DNA of 34,174 nt from an uncultured Collinsella sp. (GCA_958349325.1 CATWCP010000008.1:1-34174), one strand, 5' to 3'; shown: positions 1-8,647, counted from the stretch's first letter. The notes: generated by a model from the sequence alone, not told the origin. A program made the numbers and translations.

Positions 1-1919
1 AGCTCGGCTGCCCGGTCATGATGATCTCGGCTCTTAAGAACAAGGGCATCAAGGAACTCTTCGAGCAGGTCAAGAAGTCCGCTGCTTCCAAGGGCCAGGT
101 GCCGGAGCACAAGTTCGACTCCTCCATCGAGGACGTTCTGGACCACATCGAAAACAACCTGCCGGCAAGCGTTCCCGCCAACAAGCGCCGCTACTATGCC
201 GTCAAGCTGTTCGAGCGCGATGCGGATGCCTGCAAGCTCATCAACCTCACCAAGGAGAAGGCCGCTCGCGTCGAAGAGCTGGTCGCTCAGTGCGAGCAGG
301 ACTGCGACGATGACGCCGAGTCCATCATCACCGGTGAGCGCTATGGCGTCATCACGCACATCATTGATGAGTGCCTCACCAAGGCTCCGGCCAAGATGAG
401 CACCTCCGAGAAAATCGACCGCGTGGTTACCAACCGTATCCTGGGCCTGCCGATTTTTGTGGTCATCATGTTCTGCGTGTACTACATCGCCGTTTCCACC
501 CTGGGCGGCACGGTGACCGACTTCACCAACGACCAGCTCTTTGGTACCGACGGTTGGTACGTGCTCGGTCAGGGCCGCGACGCCTACGACGCGGCCGTCG
601 AGGCCGCGGGCGACGATGCCGACTCGGTCGACCCGGCGCAGTACGGCCCCTATGTCCCGGGTATCACCACCGTGGTGCACGACGCCCTTGTGGCGGGTGG
701 CACCGAGGACGGCGGTCTGGTCGATTCGCTGGTCTGCGACGGCATCGTCGGCGGTCTGGGCGCCATCTTCGGCTTTGTGCCGCAGATGTTCCTGCTCTTT
801 GTGATGCTGTCTTTCCTGGAGGACTGCGGCTACATGGCTCGCGTCGCCTTCATCATGGACCGCGTGTTCCGCCGCTTCGGCCTGTCCGGTAAGTCCTTTA
901 TCCCCATGCTCGTGTCCTCGGGCTGCGGTGTCCCCGGCGTCATGGCCACCAAGACCATCGAGAACGAGAAGGACCGCCGCATGACGGTCATGACCACCAC
1001 GTTCATCCCCTGCGGCGCCAAGCTGCCGATCATCGCCCTGCTCATGGGCTCCATCATTGGCGATTCTTCCACCACGGCCGCATGGATCAGCCCGCTTTTC
1101 TACTTCCTGGGCGTCTTTGCCGTCATCGCCTCGGGCCTCATGCTCAAGAAGACCAAGCTCTTCGCCGGCCGTCCGACGCCGTTTGTTATGGAGCTTCCTG
1201 CCTACCACTTCCCGGCGATCCGCTCTTGGGCGCTGCACGTGTGGGAGCGCTGCTGGGCCTTTATCAAGAAGGCCGGTACGGTCATCTTCGCGTCCACTGT
1301 CGTGGTTTGGTTCCTGTCCAACTTTGGTAGCTACAACGGTTCCTTTGGCTTCCTGCCTGCGATGGACGGCATCCCCGAGGAGTTCATGGACTACTCCGTG
1401 CTTGCCATGCTGGGCAACCTGGTCGCCTGGATCTTCGCCCCGCTCGGCTTTAGCACCTGGCAGGCAACCGCGCTGACCGTCTCGGGCCTTGTGGCTAAGG
1501 AGAACGTCGTCGCAACCGCCGGTTCGCTGCTGTCCGTCGCCGACGCCGGCGAGACTGACCCGAGCCTGTGGACCGCGTTCGCCGGCATGTTCCCGACCAT
1601 GGGCGCTTGCGTTGCCTTTGGCGCGTTCAACCTGCTGTGCGCTCCGTGCTTTGCCGCTATGGGTACCATCCGCAACCAGATGGATTCCGGCAAGTGGACC
1701 GCGATTGCCCTCGGCTACGAGTGCGCCTTCGCTTGGGTGATCGGCCTGTTCATCAACCAGTTCTATAACCTGCTTGTCCTTGGGCAGTTTGGCTTCTGGA
1801 CGGTTGTGGCTATCGTGCTGCTGGTCGCGATGCTCTTCCAGATTTTCCGTCCTATGCCCAAGCACGCTTGGACCGACGAGGACGAGACCAACACTGCTTC
1901 CGCTGCAGTTTCCGCCTAA
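1..1919 (+). CDS. feoB: Ferrous iron transporter FeoB, 5'-truncated by the window edge
   Basis: FeoB is a GTP-gated Fe(II) importer of the cytoplasmic membrane. The reading frame is open from base 3 and begins inside the G domain: the first residues, LGCPVMMISA, fit the end of that domain with the SA of the G5 motif, so the G1-G4 motifs lie outside the window and the ATG at 18 is internal. After a cytosolic helical domain (about residues 20-125 of the visible part) come the membrane segments with family signatures: SGCGVPG, a run of gate residues around FIPCGAKLPI, and LCAPCFAAMG near the C-terminus. About 80 residues between the first two membrane segments (near bases 500-740) are Asp/Gly/Ala-rich and look like an enlarged outside loop. 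A strong terminator follows at 1949. A small Cys-rich FeoB partner lies 205 bp downstream. Identity is very secure. Confidence 0.96.
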   Translation, partial: LGCPVMMISALKNKGIKELFEQVKKSAASKGQVPEHKFDSSIEDVLDHIENNLPASVPANKRRYYAVKLFERDADACKLINLTKEKAARVEELVAQCEQDCDDDAESIITGERYGVITHIIDECLTKAPAKMSTSEKIDRVVTNRILGLPIFVVIMFCVYYIAVSTLGGTVTDFTNDQLFGTDGWYVLGQGRDAYDAAVEAAGDDADSVDPAQYGPYVPGITTVVHDALVAGGTEDGGLVDSLVCDGIVGGLGAIFGFVPQMFLLFVMLSFLEDCGYMARVAFIMDRVFRRFGLSGKSFIPMLVSSGCGVPGVMATKTIENEKDRRMTVMTTTFIPCGAKLPIIALLMGSIIGDSSTTAAWISPLFYFLGVFAVIASGLMLKKTKLFAGRPTPFVMELPAYHFPAIRSWALHVWERCWAFIKKAGTVIFASTVVVWFLSNFGSYNGSFGFLPAMDGIPEEFMDYSVLAMLGNLVAWIFAPLGFSTWQATALTVSGLVAKENVVATAGSLLSVADAGETDPSLWTAFAGMFPTMGACVAFGAFNLLCAPCFAAMGTIRNQMDSGKWTAIALGYECAFAWVIGLFINQFYNLLVLGQFGFWTVVAIVLLVAMLFQIFRPMPKHAWTDEDETNTASAAVSA

Positions 1920-1948
1920 GTCCGAATAAGGGTCAACCCCTTTCCACG

Positions 1949-1981
1949 AGCCCGGGTGTCTCAGTGACACTCGGGCTTTTT
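1949..1981 (+). terminator. Rho-independent terminator after feoB
   Basis: A 12-bp stem (1949-1960 with 1966-1977, one G-U pair) has a 5-base loop and is followed by a T run ending at 1981. It sits 30 bp after the feoB stop codon. Confidence 0.9.
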
Positions 1982-1989
1982 GACGCAAT

Positions 1990-2067
1990 GGGGGGACAGA
2001 TTGCTTTGCTCCAGAAGTAAGATGTGGCGTTTCCGCAGATAAAACCGACCAAAATAAACCTGTCCCT
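1990..2067. repeat. Short inverted-repeat element with GGGACAG ends
   Basis: GGGGACAG near 1991-1998 faces CTGTCCC near 2060-2066, enclosing about 60 bp without a gene. The same GGGGACAG word is also part of the hairpins at 21793-21808 and 32281-32288. This suggests a small dispersed intergenic element, but only the ends are recognisable. Confidence 0.35.
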
Positions 2068-2124
2068 ATTTGGTAGGTGGAGAATGGGGTAAAGTAAGTG
2101 ATGGTTAACTAGAGGAGGCTTGCT

Positions 2125-2325
2125 ATGGCACCTATCGATATTGTTGTACTGGCTGTTATCGGTATTGCGTTTGTCGCCGTGTGCGTGCGCATCTACCGCA
2201 AGGGCACCTGCGCCGACTGCGCTCAGGGTGGCGTTTGCACGGGGCATTGCTCCAACAAAAAGACGTGCGCCGCACTTAAGGGCGTGGACAAAATCGCCGA
2301 AGACTTGGGCCGCGGAATCAAGTAA
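2125..2325 (+). CDS. FeoB-associated Cys-rich membrane protein
   Basis: A 66-residue protein with an N-terminal hydrophobic helix (about residues 4-22, IDIVVLAVIGIAFVAVCV), a short basic stretch (RIYRKG) and then a cluster of five cysteines (pattern C-x2-C-x5-C-x3-C-x5-C). This matches the FeoB-associated Cys-rich membrane protein family, small single-span proteins encoded just after feoB and thought to help iron delivery or FeoB assembly. A good ribosome-binding site (AGAGGAGG) lies 7-8 bases before the ATG. It is separated from feoB by a terminator, so it may have its own promoter or depend on read-through. The biochemical role of the family is not established. Confidence 0.88.
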   Translation: MAPIDIVVLAVIGIAFVAVCVRIYRKGTCADCAQGGVCTGHCSNKKTCAALKGVDKIAEDLGRGIK

Positions 2326-2340
2326 GGCCCAGACATCTAA

Positions 2341-2373
2341 GCGCCTCGCGAGCATCCGTTCGCGGGGCGCTTT
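2341..2373 (+). terminator. Terminator after the FeoB-associated gene
   Basis: An 11-bp GC-rich stem (2341-2351 with 2360-2370, one G-U pair) with a short T-rich tail (TTTGTG). Confidence 0.75.
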
Positions 2374-2469
2374 GTGCATTTGAGGGAGAGCACGGCGAGT
2401 CGAAGAGTATTTTTGGGGTATCGTTAACTGGACTATTAATTGGCAACTTATCTATAACGGAGTAACCGC

Positions 2470-3549
2470 ATGAGCGCTCGCGTAACCATGAAGGACATAG
2501 CCGCCGAGCTTGGCGTTTCCATCAATACCGTGCACAAGGCTCTGACGGGAAAGGCCGGCGTGAGCGAATCCGTGCGCGCCAAGGTGAACGCTAAGGCCGA
2601 GGCCATGGGCTATCACCGCAACACAAGTGCCTCAAGCCTGCGCCGCAAGGATATCAATCTGGTGTTTTGCCTGCCCCGCGCATCGCGCGAGGGGGCGTAC
2701 TTTTTCCGTTACCTGTGGGAAGGCTGCAATCGCTTTGAACAGGAGGTCATCGACCGGGGCATTACGGTTGAGCGCGTTGAATTTGGCGTGGGCGGCTACG
2801 CTGATGCACTCGAGCAAATCGACGAGCGTCTGCAGGTGGGCGAGAAGATTGATGGCTTGCTCGCCTATGCGCCGGGCGACGATCGTGCGACTGAGCTTTT
2901 GGGGCAGATCGCCGAGGCGGGCGTGACGATTGAGCTTGTCGACGGCGACCGTCCGCATTTGAATCGTTTGGGTGCGAGCTTGGCCGATTATTCGACGGCA
3001 GGCAGCCTTATGGCCGAGCAGGCGGCAAACCTGGTCCATGCTTCTGGGGCCGACGCCCGCGTGCTCCTTTTGACAGGCGACCCATATACCGATTCGCACT
3101 ATCTAACCGCCCGCGCCTTCCACAATTACCTGCGCGAACGTGATATTCCATGGCAGGTTGAGGATCTTGCAGGTGCCCATGCGCAAGTCAAACAACTCGA
3201 GCATGAGCTCGAAAAGCGCTTGAGTGCGCCGGACGCCCCCGAACTTATCTGTAGCGTTTTTGCCGTTGGTTCCGAAGTGGTTGCCGACGCGCTCGTCTCG
3301 ACCGGCAAGGCCGGTCGGGTCATGGTGATCGGCAACGACCTGTTTCCCGAAAGCGCCCTGGCCTTGCGCCGCGGTATCTTTACCAATATTGTCTATAAGG
3401 ACCCGACGAGCCTGGCGTATCGCGGCGCTAAGATGCTGGGCGATTATCTGCTGTGGGGAAGGACCCCGACGGTGCCCGTCCAGAAGGGTGCCGTCGAGAT
3501 GGTATTTGCCAGCAATGTCGACCGCTACTGCGAACTTGCGGGTATTTAG
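2470..3549 (+). CDS. LacI-family transcriptional regulator, probable repressor of the galacturonate genes
   Basis: A 359-residue protein with an N-terminal LacI helix-turn-helix (residues about 6-30: VTMKDIAAELGVSINTVHKAL, quoted only as its core), a hinge region with SLRRK near residue 58, and a periplasmic-binding-protein-like sugar-sensing domain from about residue 62 to the end. The normal TVSRAL of the recognition helix is TVHKAL here, which may alter operator preference. The start is supported by ACGGAGT seven bases upstream. It stands alone, reads toward uxaC and ends before a very strong terminator. The nearest operators are the two GGTGAACGTTCACC palindromes in the uxaC promoter, so it is the best candidate to read that motif; this is an inference from position. 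No copy of the motif is visible in its own upstream region. Confidence 0.9.
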   Translation: MSARVTMKDIAAELGVSINTVHKALTGKAGVSESVRAKVNAKAEAMGYHRNTSASSLRRKDINLVFCLPRASREGAYFFRYLWEGCNRFEQEVIDRGITVERVEFGVGGYADALEQIDERLQVGEKIDGLLAYAPGDDRATELLGQIAEAGVTIELVDGDRPHLNRLGASLADYSTAGSLMAEQAANLVHASGADARVLLLTGDPYTDSHYLTARAFHNYLRERDIPWQVEDLAGAHAQVKQLEHELEKRLSAPDAPELICSVFAVGSEVVADALVSTGKAGRVMVIGNDLFPESALALRRGIFTNIVYKDPTSLAYRGAKMLGDYLLWGRTPTVPVQKGAVEMVFASNVDRYCELAGI

Positions 3550-3575
3550 CCGATTGAGCAGGTACCCCCTCTTGC

Positions 3576-3772
3576 GACGTGCATTTTTGGGAGTATTCAG
3601 CATTGGCATGCCCTGAATGAGGTGCAGAACGACTGTTTTAAGTGCCCCCGATGGCGTAATTTGCCATCGGGGGCACTTTTTATGCCGATCGGGCGCTATC
3701 TGCGTTCCAAATAGGACGCTGAGGATGGCGCACGGCGCGCTCCAATGCTGAATACTCCCAAAAATGTACGTC
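3576..3772. repeat. 197-bp element bounded by 31-bp inverted repeats
   Basis: The 31 bases at 3576-3606 and the reverse complement of 3742-3772 differ at one position. They enclose the terminator at 3640-3682 and no reading frame. Outside the arms, CAGGT near 3560 is mirrored by ACCTG near 3784, so homology may extend weakly outward. The structure resembles a non-autonomous miniature element (MITE-like); no transposase or clear target duplication is visible. Confidence 0.6.
3640..3682 (+). terminator. Strong terminator after the LacI gene
   Basis: A perfect 16-bp stem (3640-3655 with 3663-3678) with a 7-base loop and a T-rich tail. The symmetrical A/T flanks could also let it act on minus-strand transcripts. 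Confidence 0.9.
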
Positions 3773-3904
3773 GGGACATGACCCACCTGAGCAAAAGCGC
3801 TCAAGTTCGGTGTTCGGGGACGCCAACCGGTCCGCAATGCATGCAAGTCACAGCTCCGGCAACCGTTGAACGGGCAAAACCTACCGTTCACCCCATGGTT
3901 GTTA

Positions 3905-3918
3905 GGTGAACGTTCACC
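3905..3918. promoter_or_regulatory. LacI-type operator, upstream copy at uxaC
   Basis: Perfect palindrome GGTGAACGTTCACC. Its last six bases (TTCACC, 3913-3918) could serve as a -35 element with TAGTAT at 3937-3942 as -10 (18-bp spacer), so a bound repressor would cover the promoter. A weaker copy (TACCGTTCACC) lies at 3882-3892. Confidence 0.8.
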
Positions 3919-3942
3919 TTTTGAGTCGTAATGGATTAGTAT

Positions 3943-3956
3943 GGTGAACGTTCACC
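3943..3956. promoter_or_regulatory. LacI-type operator, downstream copy at uxaC
   Basis: A second perfect GGTGAACGTTCACC, centred 38 bp after the first and just downstream of the proposed -10, 53 bp before the uxaC start codon. The pair suits co-operative binding or a small repression loop. Confidence 0.8.
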
Positions 3957-4009
3957 TAGAGGATGACGAGCGTATTGTGCGCCCGCTCCGCAAACAAAGG
4001 GGTTGTTTG

Positions 4010-5437
4010 ATGAAAAACTTCATGGACGATCAGGATTTCCTGCTGAGCACCAAGACCGGCGAGGAGCTGTTCCACAACTTTGCCGAGGGCATGCCCATCG
4101 TCGACTATCACTGCCACATTTCTCCTAAGGAGATTTGGGAGGACAAGCGTTTCGAGAACATCACCGAGGTTTGGCTGGGCGGCGACCACTACAAGTGGCG
4201 CCTGATGCGTGCCAACGGCGTCGACGAGCGTTTTATCACTGGCGACGCCCCTGCTCGCGAGAAGTTCCAAAAGTGGGCCGAGACCCTGGGTCGCTGCGTT
4301 GGCAACCCCGTCTTTGAGTGGAGCCACCTGGAGCTTAAGCGCTACTTTGGCTACGAGGGCGTCCTCAACGGCAAGACTGCCCAGGAGGTCTGGGACCTTG
4401 CCAACGCCAAGCTCGCCGAGGCCAGTTTCACCTGCCGCAACCTGATCAAGCAGTCCAACGTCCGCATGATCTGCACTACCGACGACCCCGCCGACAGCTT
4501 TGAGTGGCACAAGAAGATTGCCGCCGACGACAGCTTTGACGTTCAGGTCGTTCCCGCCATGCGCCCCGATGCCGCTTTGCGCATCGAGCGCGGCCAGGAG
4601 TTTGCCGACTACTGCAAGCACCTTTCCGAGGTTGCCGGCGTCGAGGTCAGCGACTTTGAGGGCATGAAGGCTGCCATTTCCAAGCGCTACGACGTTGCTC
4701 ACGAGCTGGGCTGCCGCGCCTCCGACCACGCACTCGACTACGTTATGTACGTCCCGGCTACCGCCGACGAGATCGAGGCTATCTTTGCCAAGGGTCTGGC
4801 TGCCGAGCCGCTTACCGAGGAAGAGGTCCTCAAGTACAAGACTGCCTTTATGCAGTTCGTTGCCGGCGAGTATGTCCGTCTGGGCTGGGCCATGCAGCTG
4901 CACTTTGGCTGCAAGCGCGACAACAACCGCGCCATGTTTGCCAAGCTCGGTCCCGATACCGGCTACGATTGCATCTCCAACTACACGCCGTCCGACCAGC
5001 TTGCCGATTTCCTCAACTCCATTCAGGAGACCTGCGGCCTGCCCAAGACCATTCTGTACAGCCTGAACCCCATCGATAACACCATGATCGATACCGTCAT
5101 GGGCTGCTTCCAGGAGGCTCCGACCGCCGGTAAGATCCAGAACGGCTCCGCCTGGTGGTTCAACGACAACGAGGTCGGCATGCGCGAGCAACTCACGGCT
5201 CTGGCTAACGAGGGCGTCCTGGGCAACTTTGTGGGCATGCTTACCGACTCCCGCTCTTTCCTGTCCTATCCGCGCCACGAGTACTTCCGTCGCGTGCTGT
5301 GCAGCGTGATCGGCGAGTGGGTCGAGCAGGGCAAGTACCCGGCCGACATGGAGCTGCTGGGCAGTATCGTGCGCGACATCAGCTACAACAATGCGGTCCG
5401 CTACTTTGGCTTTGACCTGGACACCGTCGAGGCCTAA
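4010..5437 (+). CDS. uxaC: Glucuronate/galacturonate isomerase (uronate isomerase)
   Basis: UxaC converts D-galacturonate to D-tagaturonate (and D-glucuronate to D-fructuronate) in the cytoplasm, the first step of the isomerase route. The 475-residue protein is close to the usual 470. It starts MKNFMDDQDF and carries the amidohydrolase-fold metal motif DYHCH (His34 and His36) followed by SPKEIWEDKRF, typical of the family; NPIDNTMIDTV and the C-terminal SFLSYPRHEYFRR are further family signatures. The ATG at 4010 is chosen because AAAGGGG lies seven bases upstream and because an earlier in-frame ATG at 3941 overlaps the operator. It leads uxaC-uxaB-uxaA, with 95 bp before uxaB. Two LacI-type operators govern the promoter. 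No glucuronate-specific genes (uxuA/uxuB) are seen here, so galacturonate is the likely substrate. Confidence 0.96.
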   Translation: MKNFMDDQDFLLSTKTGEELFHNFAEGMPIVDYHCHISPKEIWEDKRFENITEVWLGGDHYKWRLMRANGVDERFITGDAPAREKFQKWAETLGRCVGNPVFEWSHLELKRYFGYEGVLNGKTAQEVWDLANAKLAEASFTCRNLIKQSNVRMICTTDDPADSFEWHKKIAADDSFDVQVVPAMRPDAALRIERGQEFADYCKHLSEVAGVEVSDFEGMKAAISKRYDVAHELGCRASDHALDYVMYVPATADEIEAIFAKGLAAEPLTEEEVLKYKTAFMQFVAGEYVRLGWAMQLHFGCKRDNNRAMFAKLGPDTGYDCISNYTPSDQLADFLNSIQETCGLPKTILYSLNPIDNTMIDTVMGCFQEAPTAGKIQNGSAWWFNDNEVGMREQLTALANEGVLGNFVGMLTDSRSFLSYPRHEYFRRVLCSVIGEWVEQGKYPADMELLGSIVRDISYNNAVRYFGFDLDTVEA

Positions 5438-5461
5438 GCCCGCATCGAATCACATCGAACT

Positions 5462-5496
5462 CGGGAGCGCCGTTGCCACACACGGCGCCCCGTTTT
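5462..5496 (+). terminator. Hairpin with T tail between uxaC and uxaB
   Basis: An 11-bp stem with one mismatch (about 5462-5473 with 5482-5492) is followed by TTTT. Lying inside the operon, it is more likely a partial terminator or mRNA-stabilising hairpin that sets uxaC/uxaB ratios than a full stop. Confidence 0.55.
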
Positions 5497-5532
5497 GCTT
5501 GCACGCTAACAGTTATCTAAGGAGAGACATAG

Positions 5533-7047
5533 ATGGAGAACATCAGCTACGATGCGCTCGAGAAGATCGGCTACAAGGGCTACCTGCTGCCCAAGGACGC
5601 TCCCGAGAAGGTTCTGCAGTTTGGCGAGGGTAATTTCCTGCGTGCCTTCGTCGATCGCTTCTTTGACATGGGCAACGAGGCCACCGGATGGAACGGCAAG
5701 GTTGTCATGGTGCAGCCCATCAGTGGCGCCTTTGGCTTCGCCGACGGTATCAATGCCCAGGACGACCTGTACACCGTGCTGGTGCGTGGCAAGGAGAACG
5801 GCAACACGGTTGACGAGTCTCGTGTAATCAGCGCCTGCAGCCGCTGCCTTAACCCGTATCGCGAGGACGACTATCGCGCCATGATGGAGGTCGCTGTCTC
5901 CGACGACCTGGAGATCATCGTCTCCAACACCACCGAGGCCGGTATCGCCTACGACCCGTCCTGCAAGGCCGACGACATGCCGCCCGCGAGCTTCCCTGCC
6001 AAGCTTGTCCAGGTCCTTCACGCCCGCTGGGCCGCCGGTAAGTCGGGCGTTATCGTGCTCGCCTGCGAGCTCATCGATCACAACGGCGAGGAGCTGCTGC
6101 GCATCATGAACCAGTACGTGAGCGACTGGGGTTGGGAGGACGAGTTTGCGCAGTGGATGGCCAACGACTGCACCGTCTGCACCACGCTCGTCGACACCAT
6201 CGTCCCCGGCCGCATCCGCGATTCTAAGGAGGCCGCCGCGGTTGCCGAGCGTCTGGGCTACGAGGACCCCTTCCTGGCCGTGCGCGAGCCCTTCCAGATG
6301 TGGGGTATCCAGGGCGACGAGTCGCTCAAGGAGCGCCTGCCGTTTGTGAAGGCCGGTCTCCCCGGCGTCTTCGTGACTCCCGACGTCACCCCGTACAAAA
6401 AGCGCAAGGTCCGCATCCTCAACGGTGCCCACACCGCCTTCGTTCCGGGTTCCTGGGTTGCCGGCTTTGATATCGTGCGCGACTGCATGCATGACGAGAC
6501 CATTCGCGGCTTCATGAACACCATGCTCTACGACGAGGTCATTCCGACGCTTGCCGCCGACTTGGATGTCGAGGACTGCAAGGCCTTTGCCGCCGCCGTC
6601 GAAAACCGCTTCGACAACCCGTTTATTGATCATGCGCTGCTCTCCATCTGCCTCAACTCCACGGCTAAGTGGCGCGCTCGCGACCTGCCCACGCTCAAGG
6701 ACTACGTTGCCGAGACCGGCAACCTGCCCAAGTGCCTGGCGACGAGCCTCGCTACGCTCATCTCCTTCTACACGCAGGAGCTCGTGTCCCGCGAGGGCGA
6801 CGGCCTGCACCTGCGTCGCTCCGACGGCACCGAGTACACCGCTCAGGATGACGCCTTCGTGCTCGACTTCTACGCCGCCCATGCCGGCGCCGACGATGCC
6901 CAGCTGGTGCACGACGTGCTCACCAACGAGCAGATGTGGGGCGAGGACCTTACGCAGATCGCCGGTCTTGAGGAGTTTGTCGTCAGTGCGCTCGCCGTCG
7001 TGCGCACCGAGGGTGCCAAGCAGGCCTTCGCCAACGCTCAGGCGTAA
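5533..7047 (+). CDS. uxaB: Tagaturonate reductase (altronate oxidoreductase)
   Basis: UxaB reduces D-tagaturonate to D-altronate with NADH. The 504-residue protein belongs to the long-chain mannitol dehydrogenase family: an N-terminal nucleotide-binding segment with QFGEGNFLRAF (residues 29-39), the family signature NTTEAGI near 133-139, SFPAKL near 154, and the catalytic pattern K-x4-N-x2-H at Lys293, Asn298 and His301. AAGGAG lies nine bases before the ATG. It lies between uxaC and uxaA, which argues for tagaturonate rather than fructuronate or mannitol as substrate. It is some 20 residues longer than the enterobacterial enzyme. A fructuronate reductase activity cannot be excluded from sequence. 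Confidence 0.92.
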   Translation: MENISYDALEKIGYKGYLLPKDAPEKVLQFGEGNFLRAFVDRFFDMGNEATGWNGKVVMVQPISGAFGFADGINAQDDLYTVLVRGKENGNTVDESRVISACSRCLNPYREDDYRAMMEVAVSDDLEIIVSNTTEAGIAYDPSCKADDMPPASFPAKLVQVLHARWAAGKSGVIVLACELIDHNGEELLRIMNQYVSDWGWEDEFAQWMANDCTVCTTLVDTIVPGRIRDSKEAAAVAERLGYEDPFLAVREPFQMWGIQGDESLKERLPFVKAGLPGVFVTPDVTPYKKRKVRILNGAHTAFVPGSWVAGFDIVRDCMHDETIRGFMNTMLYDEVIPTLAADLDVEDCKAFAAAVENRFDNPFIDHALLSICLNSTAKWRARDLPTLKDYVAETGNLPKCLATSLATLISFYTQELVSREGDGLHLRRSDGTEYTAQDDAFVLDFYAAHAGADDAQLVHDVLTNEQMWGEDLTQIAGLEEFVVSALAVVRTEGAKQAFANAQA

Positions 7048-7059
7048 ATTTCCGGCGCA

Positions 7060-7090
7060 GACGCGGGCGCGGGACGGCGTGCCCGCGTCT
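7060..7090 (+). other. GC-rich hairpin between uxaB and uxaA
   Basis: A perfect 10-bp stem (AGACGCGGGC at 7060-7069 with 7081-7090) and no T run. It probably protects mRNA ends or slows degradation rather than terminating. Confidence 0.45.
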
Positions 7091-7128
7091 CGACTTCTGC
7101 TCAACCTGTAGGGTTAGGACCATTTGCA

Positions 7129-8613
7129 ATGAACACTATCCAGATCAATCCGGCCGACAACGTGATCGTCGCGCTGTCGCCGCTTGCCAAGGGCACCGCC
7201 GTCGCGGTTCCCGGGGTGGGCGAGGTCGTGGCCGCGGAGGATATTCCGCAAGGCCACAAGATGGCTGTGCGCTCGATTGCCGCCGGCGAGGACGTCATTA
7301 AGTACGGCCTTCCTATCGGACACGTGACGGGCGATGTCCAGCCCGGTCAGTGGCTCCGCACGCACAATGTGAAGACCAACCTTTCGGGCGAGGTCGAGTA
7401 CACCTACAACCCCACGCATCCGGTCGTTGAGTCGGTTGAGCCCGAGACCTTTATGGGGTTCCGCCGCGCCGACGGTCGTGCCGCGACGCGCAACGAGCTG
7501 TGGATCATCCCCACGGTCGGCTGTGTCAACGAAGTCGCCCGTGCCATGTGCGAGCAGGCCCAGGATCTGGTCGATGGCTCGCTGGAGGGCGTCTACTACT
7601 TCCCGCATCCGTTCGGTTGCTCGCAGACCGGCGCCGACCATGCCCAGACGCGTCGTCTGCTGGTGGCGCTCTCGCGTCATCCTAATGCGGCCGGCGTGCT
7701 ATTCCTGTCGCTCGGTTGCGAGAACTGCACGCATCAGCAGGTGCTCGACGAGCTCGGTGACTTCGATCACGAGCGCGTTCGTTTTCTCACCTGCCAGGAT
7801 GTAGCCGACGAGCAGATCGAGGGCCACAAGATTCTGGCCGAGCTGGCAGACCTCGCCAAGCAAGCCAAGCGCGAGCCCATTCCGGCCTCCGAGCTGGTTA
7901 TTGGTCTTAAGTGCGGCGGCTCCGACGGTCTTTCGGGCATTACCGCCAACCCCACGATCGGTCGCGTGAGTGATATGGTTGTCGCCCGCGGCGGCACGTC
8001 GGTGCTTACCGAGGTGCCCGAGATGTTTGGCGCCGAGAGTATCCTGCTCGATCGCTGTGAGAACGAGCAGGTCTTTAACGCCGCTTCCGACATGCTCAAT
8101 GGCTTTAAGGACTACTTTATTAGCCATGGCGAGGTGGTCTACGAGAACCCGAGTCCCGGTAACAAGGACGGCGGTATTACCACGCTCGAGGACAAGAGTT
8201 GCGGCTGCGTGCAGAAGGGTGGCTCTGCACCCATCGTCGACGTGCTGCCGTATGCCGGTCAGGTCACCAAGCATGGCCTGAACATGCTGTGCGGCCCGGG
8301 CAACGACATGGTATCCACCACGGCGTTGACGGCTGCTGGCTGCCACGTGATTCTGTTCTCGACTGGACGCGGCACGCCGTTTGGCGCGCCGGCGCCTACG
8401 CTCAAGGTGTTCACCAATCAGCGTCTGTGCGACCACAAGGCCAACTGGATGGACTTTAACGCCGGCGTGATTGCCACGGGTGAGCGCACGCTCGACGAGG
8501 CCGCCCGCGATTTGTACCAGCTGGTGCTACAGACGGCGAGCGGTAAGCTCACGAGTGCCGAGCGCCGTGGCTGTCACGAGATCAGTATCTGGAAGGACGG
8601 CGTCTGCTTGTAG
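7129..8613 (+). CDS. uxaA: Altronate dehydratase
   Basis: UxaA dehydrates D-altronate to 2-keto-3-deoxygluconate (KDG), the metabolite where the saturated and unsaturated uronate branches meet. The 494-residue protein matches the usual length. An N-terminal SAF domain (about residues 1-95) is joined to the large D-galactarate dehydratase/altronate hydrolase domain, with PTVGCVN (residues 127-133), HPFGCSQ, GLKCGGSDGLSGI and DKSCGCVQKGG; the conserved cysteines are expected to hold iron. The start follows a weak TTAGGA about 13 bases upstream. Last gene of uxaCBA, closed by the terminator at 8648. Confidence 0.96.
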   Translation: MNTIQINPADNVIVALSPLAKGTAVAVPGVGEVVAAEDIPQGHKMAVRSIAAGEDVIKYGLPIGHVTGDVQPGQWLRTHNVKTNLSGEVEYTYNPTHPVVESVEPETFMGFRRADGRAATRNELWIIPTVGCVNEVARAMCEQAQDLVDGSLEGVYYFPHPFGCSQTGADHAQTRRLLVALSRHPNAAGVLFLSLGCENCTHQQVLDELGDFDHERVRFLTCQDVADEQIEGHKILAELADLAKQAKREPIPASELVIGLKCGGSDGLSGITANPTIGRVSDMVVARGGTSVLTEVPEMFGAESILLDRCENEQVFNAASDMLNGFKDYFISHGEVVYENPSPGNKDGGITTLEDKSCGCVQKGGSAPIVDVLPYAGQVTKHGLNMLCGPGNDMVSTTALTAAGCHVILFSTGRGTPFGAPAPTLKVFTNQRLCDHKANWMDFNAGVIATGERTLDEAARDLYQLVLQTASGKLTSAERRGCHEISIWKDGVCL

Positions 8614-8647
8614 CAGCAAGTGCGCCCAAACATAGCGCTATGTCGTC

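Noticed and set aside
3941..4009. An N-terminal extension of uxaC starting at ATG 3941
   Set aside because: The extension would translate the operator, lacks a ribosome-binding site and resembles no family member; the ATG at 4010 has AAAGGGG in front.
3956..5278. A 440-codon open frame on the minus strand opposite uxaC
   Set aside because: It is the antisense of a well-recognised gene, with low-complexity Leu/Val/Gly/Ala-rich translation that follows from GC-rich codon use. No family motif or ribosome-binding site was seen.
5506..7104. A 532-codon minus-strand frame opposite uxaB
   Set aside because: Same antisense effect; it covers uxaB almost exactly and shows no recognisable domain.
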